Shown: positions 25,460 to 37,060 of the stretch, piece by piece
How positions within the stretch are numbered: the first letter of the stretch is position 1
Layout: each line of letters begins with the position of its first letter
DNA from: Balanoglossus misakiensis
Lineage: Eukaryota; Hemichordata
Length of the DNA stretch: 64,000 bases
NCBI GenBank assembly: GCA_040954595.2
Contig: CM082595.2
Span: 8,804,001 to 8,868,000 of the forward strand
Direction of reading: 5' to 3'
Program-made: the position numbers and the translations under genes
Notes under the pieces: model-generated
Database searches by the model: none
Told to the model about the DNA's origin: nothing
The model's input: the letters and a program-made list of their open reading frames with translations, nothing else

Positions 25460-28400
25460 AAGAAATTTTGAAATTTCGCAAAGTCTAAAAATAGTCATTT
25501 TTGAACGATTTTCTGGACCTATAACCCATTATTTTCTTCAAAAAATGAAGAAATTTTGAACTTTCGCTACGTGGAAAAATTGTCATTTTTGGATGATTTT
25601 TCATGTGCTATAACGCATGATTGTTTTCTTCAAAAATGTGAAAAAATGTTGAACGTTCGCAATGTTGAAAAATTTTCATTTTGGGATGATGTTCATGGGC
25701 AATAACCCTTGATTTTTTTTCTTCAAAAATGTGAAGAAATTTTGAACTTTTGCAAAGATGAAAAATTGTCATTTTTGGATGATTTTCATGATCTATAACG
25801 CATGATTTTTTTCTTCAAAAATGTGAAGAAATTTTGAACTTTCGCAATGTGGAAAAATTGTCATTTTTGGATGATTTTCATGAGCTATTACCCATGATTG
25901 TTTTTCTTCAAAACTGTGAAGAAATGTTGAACTTTCGCAAAGTCAAAAAATACTCCTTTTTGGATGGTTTTCATGATCCATGATTTTTTTCAAAAAATGA
26001 AGAAATTTTGAACTTTCGCAATGTGGAAAAATTGTCATTTTTGGATGATTTTCATTAGCTATAACCCATGATTTTTTTTCAAAAAAAGAAGAAATTTTGA
26101 ACTTTCGCAAAGATGAAAAATTGTCATTTTTGGATGATTTTCATGATCTATAACGCATGATTTTTTTTAAAAAATGAAGAAATTTTGAACTTTCAAAAAG
26201 TCAAAAAATTGTAATTTTTTGATGGTCTTCATGAGCTGTAACCCATGATTTTTTTCAAGAAAACGAAGAAATTTTGAACTTTCGCAACGTCGAAAAGTTT
26301 TTATTTTTTGATGATTTTCAAGAGCCAAAACCCATGATTTTTTTCCAAAAATGTGAAGAGATGTTGAACTTGTGCAAAGTCGAAATTTTGTCATTTTGGA
26401 CAATTTTCATGACCCATGATTTTTTTCAAAAAATGAAGAAATTTTGAACTTTCGCAATGTGGAAAAATTTTCATTTTTGGATGATTTTCATGAGCTATAA
26501 CGCATGATTTTTTTCTTAAAAAATGTGAAAAAATGTTGAACGTTCGCAATGTTGAAAAATTGTCATTTTGGGATGATGTTCATGGGCTATAACCCTTGAT
26601 TTTTTTTCTTCAAAAATGTAGAGAAATGTTGCACTTTCGCAAAGATGAAAACATTTTTGGATGATTTTCATGATCTATAACGCATGATTTTTTTCTTCAA
26701 AAATGTGAAGAAATTTTGAGCTTTCGCAATGTCGAAAAAATTGTTATGTTTAGGTGATTTTCATGACCCATGATTTTTTTCAAAAAATGAAGAAATTTTG
26801 AACTTTCGCAATGTCGAAAAATTGTCATTTTTGGACGATTTTCATGAGCTGTAACATGATTTTTGTCAGAAAATGAAGACATTTTGAACTTTCGCAAAGA
26901 CGAAAAATTGTCATTTTTGGATGATTTTCATGATCTATAACCCATGATTTTTTTCTTCAAAACTGTGAAGAAATTTTGAACTTTCGCATAATCGAAAAAT
27001 ACTCTTTTTTGGGTGATTTTCATGAGCTATAACCCATGATTTTTTTCTTCAAAACTGTGAAGAAATGTTGAACTTTCGCAAAGTCAAAAAATACTCCTTT
27101 TTGGGTGATTTTCATGAGCTGTTACTCATGATTTTTTTTTTAAAATGAAGAAATTTTGAACTTTCGCAATGTGGAAAAATTGTATTTTTTTGTTGATTTT
27201 CATAAGCTATAACCCATGATTTTTTTCAAAAAAGTGAAGAAATTTTGAAATTTCACAAAGTCTAAAAATAGTCATTTATGAACGATTTTCTGGACCTATA
27301 ACGCATGATTTTTTTCAAAAAATTAAGAAATTTTGAAATTTCGCAAAGTCGAAAAATTGTAATTTTTTGATGGTTTTCATGATCTAATACGCATGATTTT
27401 TTCCTTCAAAAATGTGAAGAAATTTTGAACTTTCGCAATGTGGAAAAATTGTCATTTTTGGATGATTTTCAGGAGCTATAACCCGTGATTTTTTTTTTCA
27501 AAACTGTGAAGAAATGTTGAACTTTCGCAAAGTCAAAAAATACTCCTTTTTGGGTGATTTTCATGAGCTGTTACTCATGATTTTTTTTTAAAAAATGAAG
27601 AAATTTTGAAATTTCGCAAAGTCTAAAAATAGTCATTTTTGAACGATTTTCTGGACCTATAACCCATTATTTTCTTCAAAAAATGAAGAAATTTTGAACT
27701 TTCGCTACGTGGAAAAATTGTCATTTTTGGATGATTTTTCATGTGCTATAACGCATGATTGTTTTCTTCAAAAATGTGAAAAAATGTTGAACGTTCGCAA
27801 TGTTGAAAAATTTTCATTTTGGGATGATGTTCATGGGCAATAACCCTTGATTTTTTTTCTTCAAAAATGTGAAGAAATTTTGAACTTTTGCAAAGATGAA
27901 AAATTGTCATTTTTGGATGATTTTCATGATCTATAACGCATGATTTTTTTCTTCAAAAATGTGAAGAAATTTTGAACTTTCGCAATGTGGAAAAATTGTC
28001 ATTTTTGGATGATTTTCATGAGCTATTACCCATGATTGTTTTTCTTCAAAACTGTGAAGAAATGTTGAACTTTCGCAAAGTCAAAAAATACTCCTTTTTG
28101 GATGGTTTTCATGATCCATGATTTTTTTCAAAAAATGAAGAAATTTTGAACTTTCGCAATGTGGAAAAATTGTCATTTTTGGATGATTTTCATTAGCTAT
28201 AACCCATGATTTTTTTTCAAAAAAAGAAGAAATTTTGAACTTTCGCAAAGATGAAAAATTGTCATTTTAGGATGATTTTCATGATCTATAACGCATGATT
28301 TTTTTTAAAAAATGAAGAAATTTTGAACTTTCAAAAAGTCAAAAAATTGTAATTTTTTGATGGTCTTCATGAGCTGTAACCCATGATTTTTTTCAAGAAA

Positions 28401-29340
28401 ACGAAGAAATTTTGAACTTTCGCAACGTCGAAAAGTTTTTATTTTTTGATGATTTTCAAGAGCCAAAACCTATGATTTTTTTCCAAAAATGTGAAGAGAT
28501 GTTGAACTTGTGCAAAGTCGAAATTTTGTCATTTTGGACAATTTTCATGACCCATGATTTTTTTCAAAAAATGAAGAAATTTTGAACTTTCGCAATGTGG
28601 AAAAATTTTCATTTTTGGATGATTTTCATGAGCTATAACGCATGATTTTTTTCTTAAAAAATGTGAAAAAATGTTGAACGTTCGCAATGTTGAAAAATTG
28701 TCATTTTGGGATGATGTTCATGGGCTATAACCCTTGATTTTTTTTCTTCAAAAATGTAGAGAAATGTTGCACTTTCGCAAAGATGAAAACATTTTTGGAT
28801 GATTTTCATGATCTATAACGCATGATTTTTTTCTTCAAAAATGTGAAGAAATTTTGAGCTTTCGCAATGTCGAAAAAATTGTTATGTTTAGGTGATTTTC
28901 ATGACCCATGATTTTTTTCAAAAAATGAAGAAATTTTGAACTTTCGCAATGTCGAAAAATTGTCATTTTTGGACGATTTTCATGAGCTGTAACATGATTT
29001 TTGTCAGAAAATGAAGACATTTTGAACTTTCGCAAAGACGAAAAATTGTCATTTTTGGATGATTTTCATGATCTATAACCCATGATTTTTTTCTTCAAAA
29101 CTGTGAAGAAATTTTGAACTTTCGCATAATCGAAAAATACTCTTTTTTGGGTGATTTTCATGAGCTATAACCCATGATTTTTTTCTTCAAAACTGTGAAG
29201 AAATGTTGAACTTTCGCAAAGTCAAAAAATACTCCTTTTTGGGTGATTTTCATGAGCTGTTACTCATGATTTTTTTTTTAAAATGAAGAAATTTTGAACT
29301 TTCGCAATGTGGAAAAATTGTATTTTTTTGTTGATTTTCA
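25460..29340. repeat. 2138 bp higher-order repeat, two copies
   Basis: The segment 25460-27202 is repeated almost unchanged at 27598-29340. The offset is 2138 bp at several independent markers (25483 to 27621, 25751 to 27889, 26697 to 28835). It represents about 23-24 monomers moved as one unit. The break near 29340 is visible as a switch from one monomer variant to another. Confidence 0.88.
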
Positions 29341-29989
29341 TGATCTATAACGCATGATTTTTTTTAAAAAATGAAGAAATTTTGAAATTTCACGAAGTCG
29401 AAAAATTATAATTTTTTGATGGTTTTCATGAGCTGTAACGCATGATTTTTTCAAAAAATGAAGAAATTTTGAAATTTCGCAAAGTCGAAAAATTGTCATT
29501 TTTGGATGGTTTTCATGATCCATGATTTTTTTCAAAAAATGAAGAAATTTTGAACTTTCGCAGTGTGGAAAAATTGTAATTTTTTGATGGTCTTCATGAG
29601 CTGTAACCGATGATTTTTTTCAAGAAAACGAAGAAATTTTGAACTTTCGCAAAGTCGAAAAGTTTTTATTTTTTGATGATCTTCAAGAGCCAAAACCCAT
29701 GATTTTTTTTCCAAAAATGTGAAGAGATGTTGAACTTGTGCAAAGTCGAAATTTTGTCATTTTGGACGATTTTCATGACCCATTATTTTTTTTTTCAAAA
29801 AAGTAAAAGAAATTTTGAACTTTAGCAAAGTCTAAAAATAGTCATTTTTGAACGATTTTCTGGACCTTTAACCCATTATTTTCTTCAAAAAATGAAGAAA
29901 TTTTGAAATTTCGCAAAGTCGAAAAAATTGTTACGTTTGAGTGATTTTCATGACCCATGATTTTTTTCAAAAAATGAAGAAATTTTGAA

Positions 29990-31590
29990 CGTTCGCAATG
30001 TTGAAAAATTGTCATTTTGGGATGATGTTCATGGGCTATATATTACCCTTGATTTTTTTTCTTCAAAAATGTGAAGAAATTTTGAACTTTCGCAAAGATG
30101 AAAAATTGTCATTTTTGGATATTTTTCATGATCTATAACGCATGATTTTTTTCTTCAAAAATGTGAAGAAATTTTGAACTTTCGCAATGTGGAAAAATTT
30201 TCATTTTTGGATGATTTTCATGATCCATGATTTTTTTCAAAAAATGAAGAAATTTTGAACTTTCGCAATGTGGAAAAATTGTCATTTTTGGATGATTTTC
30301 ATTAGCTATAACCCATGATTTTTTTCCAAAAAATGAAGAAATTTTGAACTTTCAAAAAGTCAAAAAATTGTAATTTTTTGATGGTCTTCATGAGCTCTAA
30401 CCCATGAGTTTTTTTCAAGAAAACGAAGAAATTTTGAACTTTCGTAAAGTCGAAAAGTTTTTATTTTTGATGATTTTCAAGAGCCAAAACCCATGATTTT
30501 TTTTCCAAAAATGTGAACAGATGTTGAACTTGTGCAAAGTCGAAATTTTGTCATTTTGGACGATTTTCATGACCCATTATTTTTTTTTTCAAAAAAGTAA
30601 AGAACTTTTGAACTTTCGCAAAGTCTAAATATAGTCAATTTTGAACGATTTTCTGGACCTATAACCCATTATTTTCTTCAAAAAATTAAGAAATTTTGAA
30701 ATTTCGCAAAGTCGGAAAAACTGTTACGTTTGAGTGATTTTCATGACCCATGATTTTTTTCAAAAAATGAAGAAATTTTGAACGTTCGCAATGTTGAAAA
30801 ATTGTCATTTTGGGATGATGTTCATGGGCTATATATTACCCTTGATTTTTTTTCTTCAAAAATGTGAAGAAATTTTGAACTTTCGCAAAGATGAAAAATT
30901 GTCATTTTTGGATATTTTTCATGATCTATAACGCATGATTTTTTTCTTCAAAAATGTGAAGAAATTTTGAACTTTCGCAATGTGGAAAAATTTTCATTTT
31001 TGGATGATTTTCATGATCCATGATTTTTTTCAAAAAAATGAAGAAATTTTGAACTTTCGCAATGTGGAAAAATTGTCATTTTTGGATGATTTTCATTAGC
31101 TATAACCCATGATTTTTTTCCAAAAAATGAAGAAATTTTGAACTTTCAAAAAGTCAAAAAATTGTAATTTTTTGATGGTCTTCATGAGCTCTAACCCATG
31201 AGTTTTTTTCAAGAAAACGAAGAAATTTTGAACTTTCGTAAAGTCGAAAAGTTTTTATTTTTGATGATTTTCAAGAGCCAAAACCCATGATTTTTTTTCC
31301 AAAAATGTGAAGAGATGTTGAACTTGTGCAAAGTCGAAATTTTGTCATTTTGGACGATTTTCATGACCCATTATTTTTTTTTTCAAAAAAGTAAAGAACT
31401 TTTGAACTTTCGCAAAGTCTAAATATAGTCAATTTTGAACGATTTTCTGGACCTATAACCCATTATTTTCTTCAAAAAATTAAGAAATTTTGAAATTTCG
31501 CAAAGTCGGAAAAACTGTTACGTTTGAGTGATTTTCATGACCCATGATTTTTTTCAAAAAATGAAGAAATTTTGAACTTTCGCAAAGATG
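29990..31590. repeat. 793 bp higher-order repeat, two copies
   Basis: The rare variant ATGGGCTATATATTACCC occurs at 30031 and 30824, and the monomers on both sides follow the same order in each copy. The duplication covers about nine monomers. Confidence 0.82.
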
Positions 31591-34490
31591 AAAAATTGTC
31601 ATTTTTGGATGATTTTCATGATCTATAACGCATGATTTTTTTTAAAAAATGAAGAAATTTTGAAATTTCACGAAGTCGAAAAATTATAATTTTTTGATGG
31701 TTTTCATGAGCTGTAACTTATGATTTTTTTCAAAAAATGAAGAAATTTTGAAATTTCGCAAAGTCGAAAAATTGTCATTTTTGGATGGTTTTCATGATCC
31801 ATGATTTTTTTCAAAAAATGAAGAAATTTTGAACTTTCGCAATGTGGAAAAATTGTCATTTTTGGATGATTTTCATTAGCTATAACCCATGATTTTTTTC
31901 CAAAAAATGAAGAAATTTTGAACTTTCAAAAAGTAAAAAAATTGTAATTTTTTGATGGTCTTCATGAGCTGTAACCCATTATTTTTTTCAAGAAAACGAA
32001 GAAATTTTGAACTTTCGCAAAGTCGAAAAGTTTTTATTTTTTGATGATTTTCAAGAGCCAAAACCCATGATTTTTTTTCCAAAAATGTGAAGAGATGTTG
32101 AACTTGTGCAAAGTCGAAATTTTGTCATTTTGGACAATTTTCATGACCCATGATTTTTTTCAAAAAATAAAGAAATTTTGAACTTTCGCAATGTGGAAAA
32201 ATTGTCATTTTTGGATGATTTTCATGAGCTATAACGCATGATTTTTTTCTTCAAAAATGTGAAAAAATGTTGAACGTTCGCAATGTTGAAAAATTGTCAT
32301 TTTGGGATGATGTTCATGGGCTATAACCCTTGATTTTTTTTCTTCAAAAATGTGAAGAAATTTTGAACTTTCGCAAAGATGAAAAATTGTCATTTTTGGA
32401 TGATTTTCATGATCTATAACGCATGATTTTTTCCTTAAAAAATTTGAAGAAATTTTGAACTTTCGCAATGTGGAAAAATTGTCATTTTTGGATGATTTTC
32501 ATGATCTATAACCCATGATTTTTTTCTTCAAAACTGTGAAGAAATTTTGAACTTTCGCATAATCGAAAAATACTCTTTTTTGGGTGATTTTCATGAGCTG
32601 TTACTCATGATTTGTTCAAAAATGAAGAAATTTTGAACTTTCGCAAAGACGAAAAATTGTCATTTTCTGGATGATTTTAATGAGCTATAACGCATGATTT
32701 TTTTCTTCAAAAATGTAAAAAAAATTTGATCTTTCGCAATGTGGGAAAAAATTGTCATTTTTGGACGATTTTCATGAGCTGTAACTCATGATTTTTTTCA
32801 AAAAATGAAGAAATTTTGAACTTTCGCAATGTGGAAAAATTGTATTTTTTTGATGATTTTCATAAGCTATAACGAATGATTTTTTTCAAAAATGTGAAGA
32901 AATTTTGAAATTTCGCAAAGTCGAAAAATTGTCATTTTTGGACAATTTTCATGAGCTGTAACTCATGATTTTTTTCAAAAATGTGAAGAAATTTTCAACT
33001 TTCGCAATGTGGAAAAATTGTCATTTTTGGATGATTTTCATGAGCTATAACCCATGATTTTTTTCTTCAAAACTGTGAAGAAATGTTTAACTTTTCGCAA
33101 AGTCAAAAAATACTCCTTTTTGGGTGATTTTCATGAGCTGTTACTCATGATTTTTTTTTAAAATGAAGAAATTTTGAAATTTCGCCAAGTCGAAAAATTG
33201 TAATTTTTTGATGGTTTTCATGAGCTGTAACGCATGATTTTTTTCAAAAAATGAAGAAATTTTGAAATTTCGCAAAGTCGAAACAATTGTTATTTTTGGG
33301 TGATTTTCATGACCCATGATATTTTTCAAAAAATGAAGAAATTTTGAACTTTCGCAAAGTCGAATTTTTTTTATTTTGGGGTGATTTTTATGACCCATGA
33401 TTTTTTCAAAAAATGAAGAAATTTTGAACTTTTGCAAAGATGAAAAATTGTCATTTTTGGAAGATTTTCATGAGCTATAACGCATGATTATTTTCTTCAA
33501 AAATGTGAAGAAATTTTGAAATTTCGCAAAGTCGAAAAATTGTCATTTTTGGATGATTTTCATGAGCTATAACGCATGATTTTTTTCTTCAAAAATGTGA
33601 AAAAATGGTGAACGTTCGCAATGTTGAAAAATTGTCATTTTGGGATGATGTTCATGGGCTATAACCCTTGATTTTTTTCTTCAAAAATGTGAAGAAATAT
33701 TGAACTTTCGCAAATATGAAAAATTGTCATTTTTGGATGATTTTCATGATCTATAACGCATGGTATTTTTCTTCAAAAATGTGAAGAAATTTTGAACTTA
33801 CGCAATGTGGAAAAATTGTCATTTTTGGATGATTTTCATGAGCTATAACCCATGACTTTTTTCTTCAAAACTGTGAAGAGTGTTTAACTTTCGCAAAGTC
33901 AAAAAATACTCCTTTTTGGGTGATTTTCATGATCTGTTACTCATGATTTTTTTTAAAAAATGAAGAAATTTTGAAATTTCGCAAAGTCGAAAAATTGTAA
34001 TGTTTTGATGGTTTTCATGAGCTGTAACGCATGATTTTTTTCAAAAAATGAAGAAATTTTGAAATTTCGCAAAGTCGAAACAATTGTTATTTTTGGGTGA
34101 TTTTCATGACCCATGATTTTTTTCAAAAATGTGAAGATATTTTGAACTTTCGCAAAGTCTAAAAATAGTCATTTTTGGACGATTTTCAGGACCTATAACC
34201 CATGATTTTCTTCAAAAAATGAAGACATTTTGAAATTTCGCAAAGTCGAAAAATTGTTATTTTGGGGTGATTTTTATGACCCATGATTTTTAAAAATTTT
34301 CATTTTTGGATGATTTTCATGAGCTATAACGCATGATTTTTTTCTTCAAAAATATGAAGAAATTTTGAACTTTCGCAATGTGGAAAAATTGTAATTTTTG
34401 GATTATATTCATGAGCTATAACCCATGATTTTTTTCAAAAAAGCGAAGAAATTGTGAACTTTCGCAAAGTCGAAAAATTCTCATTTATGG

Positions 34491-36800
34491 AATACGGAGT
34501 GCTGAGCAGAGAGAAAGATAAACTCGCTCAAACCGTCTCTTTCTGTCCGCATGACCAACCAAGGAGCAAAAAAGTCATTATTTAGGCCGTAATAAAACGT
34601 TTTTGTCGCCGAGGGTTGAATAAAAAACGGTCAGATCATTGCGGGGGAAGGGAACTCTTATTCGCACCGCTGCGGTGCAGGGAACTCCTATTCGCACCGA
34701 TGTTGTGCAAATAAGATCATTGGAATTATGCTGCAATAGAGTGCGGAAATTTCCGACTTTTTCGAGTACGCATCATGATGGCGAAGGGTTCAGGAAAGCT
34801 AGCCATTTACCTGAAGGTGTCAACTGATATTGGTTCGAGACCAATTTTTTTCTATTTCTTTTTTTTTGTGAGAACTTTTAACGACATCATCATTGTAATT
34901 TTTTTCATTTTCATCAATCCAATTCATTTAAATATCTACGCTGCGTTTTTTATTTCTGTTGGGTATAAGAAACATGCAGGGAAACTTGGTCATTTTTTGT
35001 CGCGGTTCACTAGGGCAAGTCCGAATACGGAGTGCTCAGGAGAAAGAATGATAAACTCGCTAAAACCGTGTCTTTCCGTCCGCATAACCAACCAAGGAGC
35101 GAAAAAGTCGTTTAGGCCGTAATAAGACGTTTTTGTCGCCGAGGGGTGAATAAAGAACGGTCAGATCGTTGCGGTGCAGGGAACTCTTATTCGCACCGTT
35201 GCGGTGCAGGGAACTCTTATTTGCACCGCCACGGTGCAAATAAGATCATTGGAGTTATGATGCAATATAGTGCGGAAATTTCCGACTTTTTCGAGTACGC
35301 ATCATGATGGCGAAGGGTTCAGGAAAGCTAGCCATTTACCTGAAGGTGTCAACTGATATTGGTTCGAGACCAATTTTTTTCTATTTCTTTTTTTTTGTGA
35401 GAACTTTTAACGACATCATCATTGTAATTTTTTTCATTTTCATCAATCCAATTCATTTAAATATCTACGCTGCGTTTTTTATTTCTGTTGGGTATAAGAA
35501 ACATGCAGGGAAACTTGGTCATTTTTTGTCGCGGTTCACTTGGGCAAGTCCGAATACGGAGTGCTCAGGAGAAAGAATGATAAACTCGCTAAAACCGTGT
35601 CTTTCCGTCCGCATAACCAACCAAGGAGCGAAAAAGTCGTTTAGGCCGTAATAAGACGTTTTTGTCGCCGAGGGGTGAATAAAGAACGGTCAGATCGTTG
35701 CGGTGCAGGGAACTCTTATTCGCACCGTTGCGGTGCAGGGAACTCTTATTTGCACCGCCACGGTGCAAATAAGATCATTGGAGTTATGATGCAATATAGT
35801 GCGGAAAATTTCCGACTTTTTCGAGAACACATCTTGATGGCGAAGGGTTCAGGAAGGCTAGCCTTTTACCTGAAGGTGTCAACTGATGTTGGTTCGAGAC
35901 CAATTTTTTTCTATTTCTTTTTTTTTTTTTGGGAGAACTTTTAACGACATCATCATTGTAATTTTTTTTCATTTTCATCAATCCAATTCATTTAAATATC
36001 TACGCTGCGTTTTTTATTTCTGTTGGGTATAAGAAACATGCAGGGAAACTTGGTCATTTTTTGTCGCGGTTCACTTGAACAAGTCTGAATACGGAGTGCT
36101 CAGCAGAGAGAAATATAAACTCGCTAAAATCGTGTCTTTCCGTCCGCATGACCAACCAAGGAGCGAAAAAGTCGTTATTTAGGCCGTAAGAAAATGTTTT
36201 TGTCGCCGAGGGGTGAATAAAGAACGGTCAGATCGTTGCGGTGCAGGGAACTCTTATTCGCACCGCCACTGTGCAGGGAACTCTTATTCGCACCGCTGCG
36301 GTGCAAATAAGATCATTTGAGTTATTCTGCAATATAGTGCGGAAAATTTCCGACTTTTTCGAGTACGCATCATGATGGCGAACGGTTCACCAAGGCTACC
36401 CTTTTACCTGAAGGTGTCAACTGATGTTGGTTCGAGACCACATTTTTTGCTATTTCGTTTTTTGTGAGAACTTTTAACGCCATCATCCGCATAACCAACC
36501 AAGTAGCGAAAAAGTTGTTATTTGGGCCGTAATAAAACGTTTTTGTCGCCGAGGAGTGAATAAAGAACGGTCAGATCGTTGCGGTGCAGGGAACTCTTAT
36601 TCGCACCGTTGCGGTGCAGGTAACTCCTATTCGCACCGCTGTGAGAACTTTTAACGACATTATCATTGTAATTTTTATCATTTTCATAAATCCAATTCAT
36701 TTCAATATCTACGCTGCGTTTTTTATCTGTCGTGTATAAGAAACATGCAGGGAAACTTGGTCATTTTTTATGTCGCGGTTCACTTGGGCAAGTCTGTATA
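34491..36800 (+). repeat. Tandem array of ~530 bp units
   Basis: The unit start AATACGGAGTGCTCAG occurs at 34491, 35023, 35553 and 36088, spacings 532, 530 and 535 bp. A shortened and rearranged last unit runs to about 36800. Each unit contains repeated CGGTGCAGGGAACTCTTATT segments with the palindrome GCACCGCTGCGGTGC, a GTGCGGAAATTTCCGACTTT dyad, a Pol III-like promoter region and a T-rich tract. Frames of 115 codons in the two central units are identical but have no recognisable domain. The array abuts satellite B with no gap. Confidence 0.92.
34779..34852 (+). promoter_or_regulatory. tRNA-like Pol III promoter in each 530 bp unit
   Basis: TGGCGAAGGG (34779) resembles box A. GGTTCGAGACC (34832-34842) fits the box B consensus exactly, about 50 bp downstream. 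The box B lies in a perfect T-arm: a 5 bp stem ATTGG/CCAAT with the seven-base loop TTCGAGA (34829-34845). A T-run suitable as a Pol III terminator follows at once. Matching sites are at 35308-35374 and 35838-35904; the fourth copy at 36376-36442 has a damaged stem. No acceptor stem is seen, so this is tRNA-derived rather than a tRNA gene. Confidence 0.5.
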
Positions 36801-36804
36801 CGGA

Positions 36805-36818
36805 GGGTTAGGGTTAGG
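36805..36818 (+). repeat. Two telomere-like TTAGGG repeats
   Basis: GGGTTAGGGTTAGG occurs once at the boundary between the 530 bp tandem array and unique sequence. Two repeats are too few to call an interstitial telomere, but the position at a junction is noted. Confidence 0.35.
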
Positions 36819-37060
36819 AATCCAAATTTTTGGCCCAATTTTCAGGGTACCCTCAGCTGACCTTTGAAGAACTTACTGATGTACTTACATAACGTAGAAG
36901 TTCCCTTTTGGTTGTTGTGTTTGTACTCGTAGGACATCCATTTCGGGTAGTTGCCTACTTCCCCATATCTCCACATCCAGAGCAAATACAGCCTACGCAT
37001 TTGAATGGTACAACCCTGAATAGAGTCTAATGGTCATTATCGCTATGCTTGGACCCCTTC
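36819..37060 (+). mobile_element. Diverged relative of the 240 bp element unit
   Basis: Segments such as TTTTTGGCCCAATTTTCAGG, GCTGACCTTTG and ACATCCAGAGCAAATACAGC occur in the same order as in the 240 bp unit of the 18835 element, with an extra ~80 bp in the middle. It appears to be an old remnant of that repeat family. Confidence 0.6.

Larger units (their letters stand above)
20347..34490 (-). repeat. Satellite B, main block
   Basis: This continues satellite B as ~14.1 kb of 87-95 bp monomers in the same orientation as 16434-18834. Many monomers carry a short dyad, CATGAG-CTGTAA-CTCATG. Particular variant blocks, such as the one at 21880-22098, reappear at 17881-18099 and 32229-32468, so exchange has spread across the whole array and across the insertion. 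The block ends exactly where the ~530 bp tandem repeats begin (34491). Small open frames in it are repeat shadows. Confidence 0.94.

Noticed and set aside
1-34490. CRISPR array
   Set aside because: Repeats are contiguous with no unique spacers, and the window is clearly eukaryotic with introns and LINEs.
34775-35651. Duplicated 115-codon frames in the 530 bp units
   Set aside because: They are identical only because the DNA unit is duplicated. The third unit breaks the frame, and the composition (Phe/Ile runs from T-tracts) is not gene-like.
36805-36818. Interstitial telomere
   Set aside because: Only two TTAGGG repeats; noted as a small repeat only.
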